Positions 16,711-24,224 of a stretch of DNA of 32,335 nt are shown here, piece by piece. Each line of letters begins with the position of its first letter. Position 1 is the first letter of the stretch. The DNA is from Patescibacteria group bacterium (GTDB lineage Bacteria > Patescibacteriota > Minisyncoccia > Phycocordibacterales > Phycocordibacteraceae). The notes under the pieces are model-generated. The model did no database searches, was not told where the DNA came from, and saw only the letters and a program-made list of their open reading frames with translations. Position numbers and translations under genes: made by a program. Location of the stretch: assembly GCA_024653825.1 (NCBI GenBank), contig JANLHF010000023.1, forward strand, positions 1-32,335, written 5' to 3'.

Positions 16711-17964
16711 ATGAATACGAAAGAGGCATACTATCGCGGACGGAATATCGCAACGCGTGGCATTTCATTTGCGCTTGTCGCCGCACTTTCCTTCGGTGCT
16801 GGGCTTGCGGTGGCCAGTACCGGTTCGGTTGCCGCCGTGATTACACATATCCCGCTTATTGGCGACGGCCTTGATGCAACACCGGATCAGAGCGTCGATT
16901 TGGCCGATTTCTGGAAGGCATGGAACGCGCTGAATATGAATTATGTTGTTACGCACGCTTCTTCAACTCTGCCGACCGTTCGAGAACGTGTATTGGGTGC
17001 AATCCAAGGTCTTGCGACGTCTTACGGTGATCCGTATACAGTTTTCTTCCCCCCCAAAGAAGCGAAGGCTTTTTCCGAGGCTATCTCAGGTAGTTTCGCC
17101 GGCGTCGGCATGGAGATTGACGTGAAGGATCATATCCTTACCGTTATTGCGCCGTTGAAGGGTACACCGGCGGAAGCGGCGGGTATTAAGGCGGGGGATC
17201 AGGTGATCGCTATTGACGGGAAATCGACCGACGGCATCGCCGTTGAGAAGGCAGTAACGGAAATTCGCGGTCCGATAGGCACAACCGTTGTGCTCACCAT
17301 CATCCGTGACGGGAAGCCGCTTGAGATTAAGATTGTGCGCGAAACGATCCAGGTGCCGGAAACGGATGACGGTATAGATGTCCCAAGTGGCGTCTATCAC
17401 ATTGCACTGTATGAATTCACTTCAAACTCCGCGACGCTTTTCAGCAAAGCTTTCTCGCGTTTCCAGGCCTCAGGTTCAAAAAAACTCATCGTCGATTTAC
17501 GCGGTAATCCAGGCGGATATCTTGATGCCGCCGTCGATATTGCGAGCCACTTCCTGCCCAAAGGAGAGAAGATTGTGACAGAGGATTTTGGCGGGAAAGA
17601 ATCAAACAACGTCCATACGAGCTATGGCTACGCCGACCTGCCGAAGGGCGCGGAAGTCGTGGTTCTTATTGATGGCGGTTCCGCTTCGGCATCTGAAATC
17701 TTCGCCGGTGCGCTCCAAGACAATAAGGCGGCAACGCTTATTGGCATGGAATCCTTCGGTAAGGGATCGGTTCAGACTCTGCTCGATCTCGCTGGTGGAT
17801 CGCTGAAAGTCACGGTCGCTCGCTGGATCACACCGGCAGGTCACTGGATTATGGGCAACGGTGTCACGCCGGATATTACGGTCGCCTACAAGAAAGCGGA
17901 TACGGATGGCGGAAATGATTCGCAAATGTCCCGTGCCATCGATTTTTTGACTACGGGCAAATAG
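16711..17964 (+). CDS. S41 family carboxy-terminal processing protease with PDZ domain
   Basis: N-terminal TM anchor; SFAGVGMEIDVKD...VIAPLKGTPAEAAGIKAGDQVIAIDGKS (PDZ); IDGGSASASEIFAGAL and ESFGKGSVQTL (catalytic Ser/Lys). Confidence 0.93.
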   Translation: MNTKEAYYRGRNIATRGISFALVAALSFGAGLAVASTGSVAAVITHIPLIGDGLDATPDQSVDLADFWKAWNALNMNYVVTHASSTLPTVRERVLGAIQGLATSYGDPYTVFFPPKEAKAFSEAISGSFAGVGMEIDVKDHILTVIAPLKGTPAEAAGIKAGDQVIAIDGKSTDGIAVEKAVTEIRGPIGTTVVLTIIRDGKPLEIKIVRETIQVPETDDGIDVPSGVYHIALYEFTSNSATLFSKAFSRFQASGSKKLIVDLRGNPGGYLDAAVDIASHFLPKGEKIVTEDFGGKESNNVHTSYGYADLPKGAEVVVLIDGGSASASEIFAGALQDNKAATLIGMESFGKGSVQTLLDLAGGSLKVTVARWITPAGHWIMGNGVTPDITVAYKKADTDGGNDSQMSRAIDFLTTGK

Positions 17965-17983
17965 TGCGCTAGGCTCGAGTCAT

Positions 17984-18427
17984 ATGAAAGTTATATTGAT
18001 TAAAGACGTGAAGAGGGTAGGGCACGCACACGAGGAAATTGTGGTGGCTGACGGCTATGCGCTCAACTTCCTCATCCCGAAGAAGCTCGCCATAGCTGCC
18101 ACTGCAGTAGCGAAGCAAGAGGCCGAAACACGCCGAAAGCAGTCAACCGACCGCTCTGCTCTTGATGTAAAACTTCTTGCCCAAAACATCGCCTCTCTTA
18201 CCGAAGCGCGCATCATCATCAAAGTGAAGGCGAATGAAAAAGGTCATCTCTATGACGCGGTTGGTGAGCCGGAAATAATGCAGGCGGTGAAAGAGCAGTC
18301 TCATATTGATCTCCCTGAGGATGCAATCAAACTCGAGAAGCCGATCAAAGAGCTCGGCACGTTTGATATCCCGGTTTCTGCCGGCGGAACCTTCGGAAAG
18401 TTTTCTATCACTATTGAAGCTGAATAG
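17984..18427 (+). CDS. rplI: 50S ribosomal protein bL9
   Basis: MKVILIKDVKRVGHAHEEIVVADGYALNFLIPKKLAIAAT. Confidence 0.93.
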   Translation: MKVILIKDVKRVGHAHEEIVVADGYALNFLIPKKLAIAATAVAKQEAETRRKQSTDRSALDVKLLAQNIASLTEARIIIKVKANEKGHLYDAVGEPEIMQAVKEQSHIDLPEDAIKLEKPIKELGTFDIPVSAGGTFGKFSITIEAE

Positions 18428-18462
18428 TTGGGCGTATTCCAAAACCCGGTTCACCGGTAAAA

Positions 18463-18515
18463 CAAAAAGAGGTCGCGCTCCGGGCCGCTAGGCCAAGTCT
18501 AACTACCTCTTTTTG
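18463..18515. terminator. Bidirectional intrinsic terminator between convergent rplI and rpmA
   Basis: 11-bp inverted repeat CAAAAAGAGGT (18463-18473) / ACCTCTTTTTG (18505-18515), A-tract and T-tract at the ends, inner GGCC-GCTA-GGCC hairpin. Confidence 0.75.
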
Positions 18516-18550
18516 CTTCACCGGCTCTCCGGTTCGTTTTGAAATTTAAT

Positions 18551-18823
18551 TTAAACGACGTCGGCGACTTTCTTGGAGATAACGCGGCCCGTGAAGTTGG
18601 TCTTACGGCGCGTGCGGAAAGAAACGGTGCCGGTAGCGATGGAGAAAAGTGTATGGTCGCGACCAACGCGCACATTTTTTCCGGCCTCAATCTTTGTTCC
18701 GCGCTGGCGAACGATGACCATGCCTGGGCGAGCTGCGGCGCCATCAGCGAGTTTTACCCCAAGGTATTTTGGGTTTGAATCGTTGAGATTTTTTGCTGAT
18801 CCGCCGGCTTTAGTTGATGCCAT
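18551..18823 (-). CDS. rpmA: 50S ribosomal protein bL27
   Basis: MASTKAGGSAKNLNDSNPKYLGVKLADGAAARPGMVIVRQRGTKIEAGKNVRVGRDHTLFS. Confidence 0.93.
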   Translation of the reverse strand: MASTKAGGSAKNLNDSNPKYLGVKLADGAAARPGMVIVRQRGTKIEAGKNVRVGRDHTLFSIATGTVSFRTRRKTNFTGRVISKKVADVV

Positions 18824-18825
18824 AG

Positions 18826-18834
18826 TGGTATAGT
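18826..18834 (+). promoter_or_regulatory. Extended -10 (TGG TATAGT, 8 nt to ATG)
   Basis: TGG-TATAGT-TTTACCCA-ATG(18843). Confidence 0.45.
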
Positions 18835-18842
18835 TTTACCCA

Positions 18843-19223
18843 ATGACTATAGCAGATGCGCGCGAAAAATGCAAAGGTCTGGTCGCCCGAATACCTCGGG
18901 ATATGCTCATTATTATCATCCTTGTTTTGTCCTCGACGTTCAGTTTCTGGCTTGGCTATCTTGCCGGGACGGACGCGGGGCAGGGAAGTGTCGCACTTCC
19001 AGAAGTCTCTTCTGTGGCAAATTCAGTAGCAGCCCCGACGTCGGAAGTCGGGACCCCGACTGAAGCGTCGGGGGTGGTCGCTTCTAAAAACGGGACGAAG
19101 TTTTACCTCCCGGATTGCCCAGGTGTTGGCCGCATCTCAGAGAGTAATAAAGTGTGGTTCGCTTCACCGACGGCCGCACTGGCCGCCGGTTATTCTCCTG
19201 CCGCGAATTGCAAAGGACTCTGA
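18843..19223 (+). CDS. Small single-TM protein with Ada-like metal-binding-type C-terminal domain
   Basis: TM MLIIIILVLSSTFSFWLGYLAG; C-term KNGTKFYLPDCPGVGRISESNKVWFASPTAALAAGYSPAANCKGL. Confidence 0.75.
   Translation: MTIADAREKCKGLVARIPRDMLIIIILVLSSTFSFWLGYLAGTDAGQGSVALPEVSSVANSVAAPTSEVGTPTEASGVVASKNGTKFYLPDCPGVGRISESNKVWFASPTAALAAGYSPAANCKGL
19033..19073 (+). repeat. Two tandem palindromic units in-frame in the 18843 gene
   Basis: CCCCGAC-GTCGGAA-GTCGGGA then CCCCGAC-TGAAGC-GTCGGGG; encodes PTSEVG-T-PTEASG. Confidence 0.65.
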
Positions 19224-19225
19224 TC

Positions 19226-19234
19226 TGCTATCAT
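19226..19234 (+). promoter_or_regulatory. Extended -10 for the LOG-family gene (TGC TATCAT, 7 nt to ATG)
   Basis: TGC-TATCAT-TGAAACA-ATG(19242). Confidence 0.45.
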
Positions 19235-19241
19235 TGAAACA

Positions 19242-20000
19242 ATGAATGACGATCTGACACGCGATAATTCACCCCATCAGCCACCAATACACGAGACTGT
19301 CGAACGATTGGCCAAAGTAGTTCACGAAGGCGGACGCACAATGCCTGAAGATCGTCCGCTTCTCGTTTGCAAGCCTAAGAAGATTGAGTCGTGGCGCGTG
19401 TTTAAGATTATGGCTGAATTCGTCGAGGGGTTTGATATTATTCGCCGTTACGGCCTTGCCGTCTCTTTATTCGGCAGTGCACGCACTTTGCCAGGAAATG
19501 ATTCATATGTTCACGCCGAAGAACTTTCGCGCCGGCTTTCAGAGCACGGCTTTGCCGTTGTTACGGGCGGTTCCTCCGGCATTATGCAGGCTGCCAATAA
19601 AGGAGCGTTTGAAGTCGGCGGCGCTTCGGTTGGGCTCAATATCAATTTACCCACAACACAAGTCTATAATCCATATCTGACCGAAAAATTCGGCTTCGAT
19701 CACTTCTTCGTGCGGAAGGTAATGTTGACGTATTCTTCCGAGGTATATATTTATTTTCCTGGTGGCTTTGGCACGCTTGATGAATTTTTTGAGATTGTGA
19801 CGCTTGTACAGACCAAGAAAATCCGAAAAGTGCCCATCATTCTTTACGGGAAAGATTTTTGGGACCCGTTACTCGCCTTTATTGAAAAGACCGTCTATAA
19901 GGACCATTCTGCCATTGATAAAGAGGATATGGAGCTCTATACGGTCGTTAATTCGGTCGATGAGGCCTATGAGTATGTGGTTAAGAACGTTGTGTGCTAA
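19242..20000 (+). CDS. LOG family / TIGR00730-type (Rossmann fold nucleotide-binding) protein
   Basis: SLFGSARTLPG, VVTGGSSGIMQAANKGA, PGGFGTLDEFFE. Confidence 0.88.
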   Translation: MNDDLTRDNSPHQPPIHETVERLAKVVHEGGRTMPEDRPLLVCKPKKIESWRVFKIMAEFVEGFDIIRRYGLAVSLFGSARTLPGNDSYVHAEELSRRLSEHGFAVVTGGSSGIMQAANKGAFEVGGASVGLNINLPTTQVYNPYLTEKFGFDHFFVRKVMLTYSSEVYIYFPGGFGTLDEFFEIVTLVQTKKIRKVPIILYGKDFWDPLLAFIEKTVYKDHSAIDKEDMELYTVVNSVDEAYEYVVKNVVC

Positions 20001-20022
20001 TCGAGCGTGATATTATTTTTTT

Positions 20023-20136
20023 ATGAATCATAAAAGATTATCTGCGGGGCGCCTTCAGCTCTACGCTTTTTGGACAGGATGTATAAGTACGTTGGTAAGT
20101 CTTTTGCACGTCGTTATCATCGCGCTTAAAAAATAG
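20023..20136 (+). CDS. Putative 37-aa membrane microprotein
   Basis: ATG 20023, stop TAG 20134-20136: MNHKRLSAGRLQLYAFWTGCISTLVSLLHVVIIALKK. Preceded by TGA-TATTAT-TTTTTT-ATG. Absent from the supplied ORF track. Confidence 0.45.
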   Translation: MNHKRLSAGRLQLYAFWTGCISTLVSLLHVVIIALKK

Positions 20137-20155
20137 CAGGGGAGTTCGTGGCTAT

Positions 20156-20183
20156 AGTGCGCACAATATATCTTTTGCGCACT
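20156..20183. terminator. 8-bp hairpin between convergent microORFs (terminator-like, no clear U-tract)
   Basis: AGTGCGCA-CAATATATCTTT-TGCGCACT perfect inverted repeat. Confidence 0.45.
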
Positions 20184-20186
20184 TGT

Positions 20187-20366
20187 CTACGAGAGCAGAT
20201 TGAGCCAAGAGGCCATCCACTGCCAGAATTGGGAGAAGAGGTTTATCATATAACTTAGATTAGCCTGTCCGGCGGGAGAGTTGATGATAGCCTGGATAGA
20301 AATGCCGAAAAAAGATAGCGCAAAGAAGAGAATAATGGTCCAGAAAGCAAGACGTAACAGGGACAT
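20187..20366 (-). CDS. Putative 59-aa membrane microprotein
   Basis: Minus-strand ATG at 20366, TAG at 20187-20189: MSLLRLAFWTIILFFALSFFGISIQAIINSPAGQANLSYMINLFSQFWQWMASWLNLLS. Preceded by TATACT-ATAAGAT-ATG. Absent from the supplied ORF track. Confidence 0.6.
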   Translation of the reverse strand: MSLLRLAFWTIILFFALSFFGISIQAIINSPAGQANLSYMINLFSQFWQWMASWLNLLS

Positions 20367-20424
20367 ATCTTATAGTATACACCGCTCCCCTGCCCTAGGT
20401 AGCACGGCTAGCCGAGATACTGTC

Positions 20425-21759
20425 TTAAAGATAAGAAAGCGGATTAAGATATGCTGTCAGAGTTGCGACCGGCATTGTAGCGTTGGCACAGGCTGTGGTC
20501 GCTCCGCGGAACTGTTTTAACGTCATAATCTGGGTACCCTCAGTTGCGTACACTCCGTAGTGGAGGTGTGGGCCGGTTGCAAACCCGGTCATACCCGAAA
20601 GGCCGATTAGCTGCCCGGTACTTACCTGCTGCCCTTTTGTGACATCAATAGAGGAAAGGTGCGCATAGAGCGTGCTGAGACCATTGCCGTGGATTATCAT
20701 CACCCATTTACCGAAGGAATAACAGCCGCGTACGAGGTCCGTGTTGCCGGTACCGAGCACAGTACCCCCGAGTGAAGCATACAGCGGCGTACCGATAGAG
20801 GCGGCAATATCAATACCGTTGTGACCATGGCCATTATAGACCTGCGCATTCGCGGTCGAGAACGGCGTATTGCCGAAATACTGTGTGATGCAAAAAAGAT
20901 TGCCAAAAAGCGTCTTGCGTCCGGTGCAATTGAACATATATGCCGTACTAAATGGCCAGGAAAGGACACCTGAACCGACTTTCGGAAGAAGATTGGGGTG
21001 CACGATGAGGTTCAACTGGCCCTGAAGATCTACAAGTTCCTGTTCGAACGATTTTTCTGCCGCCTGCTTCTGGGCAATCAACTTTTGATAATTCGATTCT
21101 TGGCTTTTAGTATCAGAGAGCAGTTTCTGTTGGGTCGCCTTACTTGCATCAACCGAACGTTTTTGCAGCGTGAGTTGTGATTGTAGCGATACAAGATCGG
21201 CCTTGGTTTTCGACACTGCGTCGCGATTCGAGGCGAGTTCAATGCGTACGGTGCGTAAGTTTATAATATTGTCAGCGAGCGCCCGATTAAATTGAAGTGT
21301 CTCGTCTGTTAACTGCCACGCTTCGCCGAGAGAGTTTGAGGAAATGAGATTTGCAATGAGAGGAACGCTCTCTCGTTCAGCAATAGTTCGAAGCGCCTTT
21401 GCAATGGCGTTTTGATCAGTGGCGATGGATGCTTCTTTGTCGCCAATAGATAAGGTGAGTCGTTGTATCTGCAAGTTCGCTGAAGCGATTTTATTTTGAG
21501 TTACTTGTATCTGTGTCGCGAGTTGCCGTTGTGATAGCGTAAGCGAGCTGATCGTGGATTGGAGCGTGCTTTTCTTTACGCTGATGCTATCAAGCTGGCT
21601 TTGGAATGCGACGATTTCTGCCTTGAGTGTCTCGAGTTGACGGTTGTTCGCGTCGATTTGGGATTGTAGGTCAGCGGCCGATTGTGCGTGAGCTGTGTGT
21701 ACACCCGCAAAAAGAAAAAAGCTCAAAAACAAAAAAAGGACGGCGCGCGTTCGACTCAT
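20425..21759 (-). CDS. Secreted murein hydrolase activator / M23 peptidase with N-terminal coiled coil (EnvC-like)
   Basis: Signal peptide MSRTRAVLFLFLSFFLFAGVHTAHAQ; long coiled coil; GHNGIDIAASIGTPLYASLGGTV...LYAHLSSIDVTKGQQVSTGQLIGLSGMTGFATGPHLHYGV. Confidence 0.9.
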   Translation of the reverse strand: MSRTRAVLFLFLSFFLFAGVHTAHAQSAADLQSQIDANNRQLETLKAEIVAFQSQLDSISVKKSTLQSTISSLTLSQRQLATQIQVTQNKIASANLQIQRLTLSIGDKEASIATDQNAIAKALRTIAERESVPLIANLISSNSLGEAWQLTDETLQFNRALADNIINLRTVRIELASNRDAVSKTKADLVSLQSQLTLQKRSVDASKATQQKLLSDTKSQESNYQKLIAQKQAAEKSFEQELVDLQGQLNLIVHPNLLPKVGSGVLSWPFSTAYMFNCTGRKTLFGNLFCITQYFGNTPFSTANAQVYNGHGHNGIDIAASIGTPLYASLGGTVLGTGNTDLVRGCYSFGKWVMIIHGNGLSTLYAHLSSIDVTKGQQVSTGQLIGLSGMTGFATGPHLHYGVYATEGTQIMTLKQFRGATTACANATMPVATLTAYLNPLSYL

Positions 21760-23069
21760 CCTTTCAGTATAGCAAGAGCGACCTGAATGCGAGAAATCGA
21801 TTCCTTCGGTCCGATAATGCTTACGATGGTAAAGGGGTCTGGAGAACGTTCCTGTCCGGAGAGGGCGTAGCGCAGTGGCCAGAGGACGGCTCCTCGGCCT
21901 CCCTTCCCTTTTGCCTCCTCTGCGTTCGCAATCGGCATAAGGGCCTCTTTTACCGCATCAGCAGAAAGACTCTCAGGAAGGGCTTTTAGGGACTCGGAGA
22001 GGGTTTCTAGGACCATTTTAGTCATGCCCGAGCGTCCGGGGAGCTCCTTGGCGACCAGATAGCTCGAGCCAATGTCCGGCGCGGTAAAGAGGAAGGAAAG
22101 CTCACCCGAAAGCATCTCCCGAGCCTCACCAAAGGAGCGGGCGCGATCCTTCAGAAGAGGAATGGCCGATGTTGGACAGGGGGTGTGCAAATTTGCGAGA
22201 AAATTCTCATCAGAAAGTTTTCGCATCCAGTGTTGATTCACCGAAAGAAGTTTGACTTCATCAAAAATGGCACTCCCCTTCTGTACGCGTGCGAGGTCGA
22301 ATGCCTCAATCAGCTCGTCACGCGACATATATTCGCGGCCGTCGCCTGGATTCCATCCGAGGAAAGCAATATAATTAATCATCGCTTCCGGCAAGATTCC
22401 TTCATTGCGGTATTCGGTCAGTGCTTTCGCGCCAGTTCGTTTGGAGAGTTTTTTATGTGAGCTGTCGAGGATAAGCGGTAAGTGGGCATATAGAGGAACC
22501 GGTAGACCGAGTGCACGCTGGATAAGCATCTGACGGGCAGTATTCGAGATATGATCGCCGCCACGGATGACGTGCGTGACGCCTCCATCAGCATCGTCTA
22601 CGACAACGGCGAAGTGGAATACCGGCTCGTCGAGCGAGCGAGCGATAATAAAATCGCCAAGATCGGTGACGTCGGTAGAGATCTCTCCGCGAATTACATC
22701 AGTGAAAGAAACCGTTCCGCCAGGATTTCTAAAACGGATAACCTCTTCCCTATCGCCCGGAGCCTGCGGTACCTCTTTAGAAATGTATGCTGTATTGTCG
22801 GCGATAAGCTTCTCCAACAGTTCGCGATGGCGCGGACGATGTTCGCTCTGACGATACTGTCTGTCGGGAGTAAGCTTAAGCCATGCGAGAACTTCAAATA
22901 TTGGCATCTCGTATTCCAGTTTCGAACGTATCTTGTCAGTATCTTCGATGCGTACGATAAATTTCCCGCCTGTATGTTTCGCGAAAAGATAGGCAAAGAC
23001 AGCTGTACGATAATTGCCGGCGTGCAGTACACCGGTTGGCGAAGGAGCAAAACGGGTGACGGTGGTCAT
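21756..23069 (-). CDS. gltX: Glutamyl-tRNA synthetase
   Basis: TRFAPSPTGVLHAGNYRTAVFAYLFAKHTGGKFIVRIEDTD; KKLSKRTGA. Confidence 0.94.
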   Translation of the reverse strand: MTTVTRFAPSPTGVLHAGNYRTAVFAYLFAKHTGGKFIVRIEDTDKIRSKLEYEMPIFEVLAWLKLTPDRQYRQSEHRPRHRELLEKLIADNTAYISKEVPQAPGDREEVIRFRNPGGTVSFTDVIRGEISTDVTDLGDFIIARSLDEPVFHFAVVVDDADGGVTHVIRGGDHISNTARQMLIQRALGLPVPLYAHLPLILDSSHKKLSKRTGAKALTEYRNEGILPEAMINYIAFLGWNPGDGREYMSRDELIEAFDLARVQKGSAIFDEVKLLSVNQHWMRKLSDENFLANLHTPCPTSAIPLLKDRARSFGEAREMLSGELSFLFTAPDIGSSYLVAKELPGRSGMTKMVLETLSESLKALPESLSADAVKEALMPIANAEEAKGKGGRGAVLWPLRYALSGQERSPDPFTIVSIIGPKESISRIQVALAILKG

Positions 23070-24205
23070 GATTCGTGTGTCAGAGCAATTGAAAGCGCTG
23101 CACGCGCGACGAGGCGTGCCGCATCCGGGTCGGTAAAGCCGGCGGCGCCAACAGCCATACGCTTCATCAATTCCGGATCGCCCAGAACGCGCTGTACTTC
23201 AGAGATGAGCAAGTGGGGAGTAAGATTTTCTTCTTCAAGAACGATGGCCGCGCCCGTCCGAGCATAGCTGTATGCATTTGTACGCTGGTCATGGCTTATC
23301 GATTCGGGTATCGGAATAAGGATCGAGGGCTTCTTCCAAAGGCCAATCTCTGCGATAGAGTTGGCGCCGGCGCGCGATACGACAAGATCGGCGGCGCCTG
23401 CCGCTCTTTGAAGAGCGGTTTCATTCAAATAATTTATCGGATGGTAGCGGCTTGCGTGCGGAGATTTGGCGAGTACCACCTGTCCGATGGATTGCACGTG
23501 CTCAAAGTTCGTCTGCCCCGTTTGATGGATAAGGTTGGCGATAGTGACGAGCTCAGGAAGAGCTGATATAACAACTTCGTTTATCTTCACTGCGCCCTGC
23601 GAACCCCCGAGGATGACGATCGTCGGGACTTCTTTCTCCAATCCGAGAAATTGTCGCGCGCCTTCGGTCTCAAGTCGTCCGAGCGCCTTACGAATAGGAA
23701 TGCCGGTGCGCGCGATCTTCCCCTGCACCTTCTTGGGGAAATAGGCCGCGGCACTTTCAAAAGAGATGGCGATCTTTGTGGCAAATTTTGCGGCAAGCAG
23801 GTTCGCGCGGCCGGGCTTCGCATCTGATTCATGAATAATGATAGGAATGTGTAGGAGCCATGCGGCGATTACTGTCGGCACGCTACCGTAGCCGCCTTTG
23901 CTTACCACCACATCCGGATAAAGGCGGAAAAGCGTAATGACCGCCGCTATAATCCCGAAGAACGTAATGAAAGAGTCGGTAACGTTACGAATCGAAGTAT
24001 AGCGACGCATCTTTCCTGCCGAGACGTGGATATAGGTAATGCTGTTCTCAAAAAGAGCTTTTTCATCGAATGCACTTGGCGCGAGATAATACAGTTTCGG
24101 CGCGATGAGATGTTCTTCTCGCACGAAGTCGGCAAGCGCTTCGGCGATGGCGATAATTGGATAAAAATGCCCGCCGGTCCCTCCCCCCGTAAACGCGATA
24201 GTCAT
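23066..24205 (-). CDS. murG: UDP-N-acetylglucosamine--N-acetylmuramyl-(pentapeptide) pyrophosphoryl-undecaprenol GlcNAc transferase MurG
   Basis: AFTGGGTGGHFYPIIAIAEAL; VVSKGGYGSVPTVIAA; IIHESDAKPGRAN; VVSRAGANSIAEI. Confidence 0.93.
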   Translation of the reverse strand: MTIAFTGGGTGGHFYPIIAIAEALADFVREEHLIAPKLYYLAPSAFDEKALFENSITYIHVSAGKMRRYTSIRNVTDSFITFFGIIAAVITLFRLYPDVVVSKGGYGSVPTVIAAWLLHIPIIIHESDAKPGRANLLAAKFATKIAISFESAAAYFPKKVQGKIARTGIPIRKALGRLETEGARQFLGLEKEVPTIVILGGSQGAVKINEVVISALPELVTIANLIHQTGQTNFEHVQSIGQVVLAKSPHASRYHPINYLNETALQRAAGAADLVVSRAGANSIAEIGLWKKPSILIPIPESISHDQRTNAYSYARTGAAIVLEEENLTPHLLISEVQRVLGDPELMKRMAVGAAGFTDPDAARLVARAALSIALTHES

Positions 24206-24211
24206 AACTAG

Positions 24212-24220
24212 ATTGTATCA
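24212..24220 (-). promoter_or_regulatory. Extended -10 for murG (TGA TACAAT, 6 nt to ATG)
   Basis: Minus strand: TGA-TACAAT-CTAGTT-ATG. Confidence 0.5.
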
Positions 24221-24224
24221 GTTT

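Noticed and set aside
18428-18550. tRNA or small RNA gene suggested by GGTTCACCGG-like T-loop sequence
   Set aside because: No acceptor/anticodon stem arrangement could be drawn; terminator hairpins explain most of the structure.
21756-23069. GluRS HIGH motif reads HAGN
   Set aside because: Second and fourth positions of the HIGH motif vary naturally in class I synthetases; the KLSKR motif and the rest are normal.
22551-23267. Plus-strand 238-aa ORF
   Set aside because: Antisense to gltX/murG; composition not protein-like.
12322-24205. Alternative genetic code (TGA as Gly, as in some CPR lineages)
   Set aside because: TGA ends cysS, dnaB, gltX and murG at the expected protein termini.
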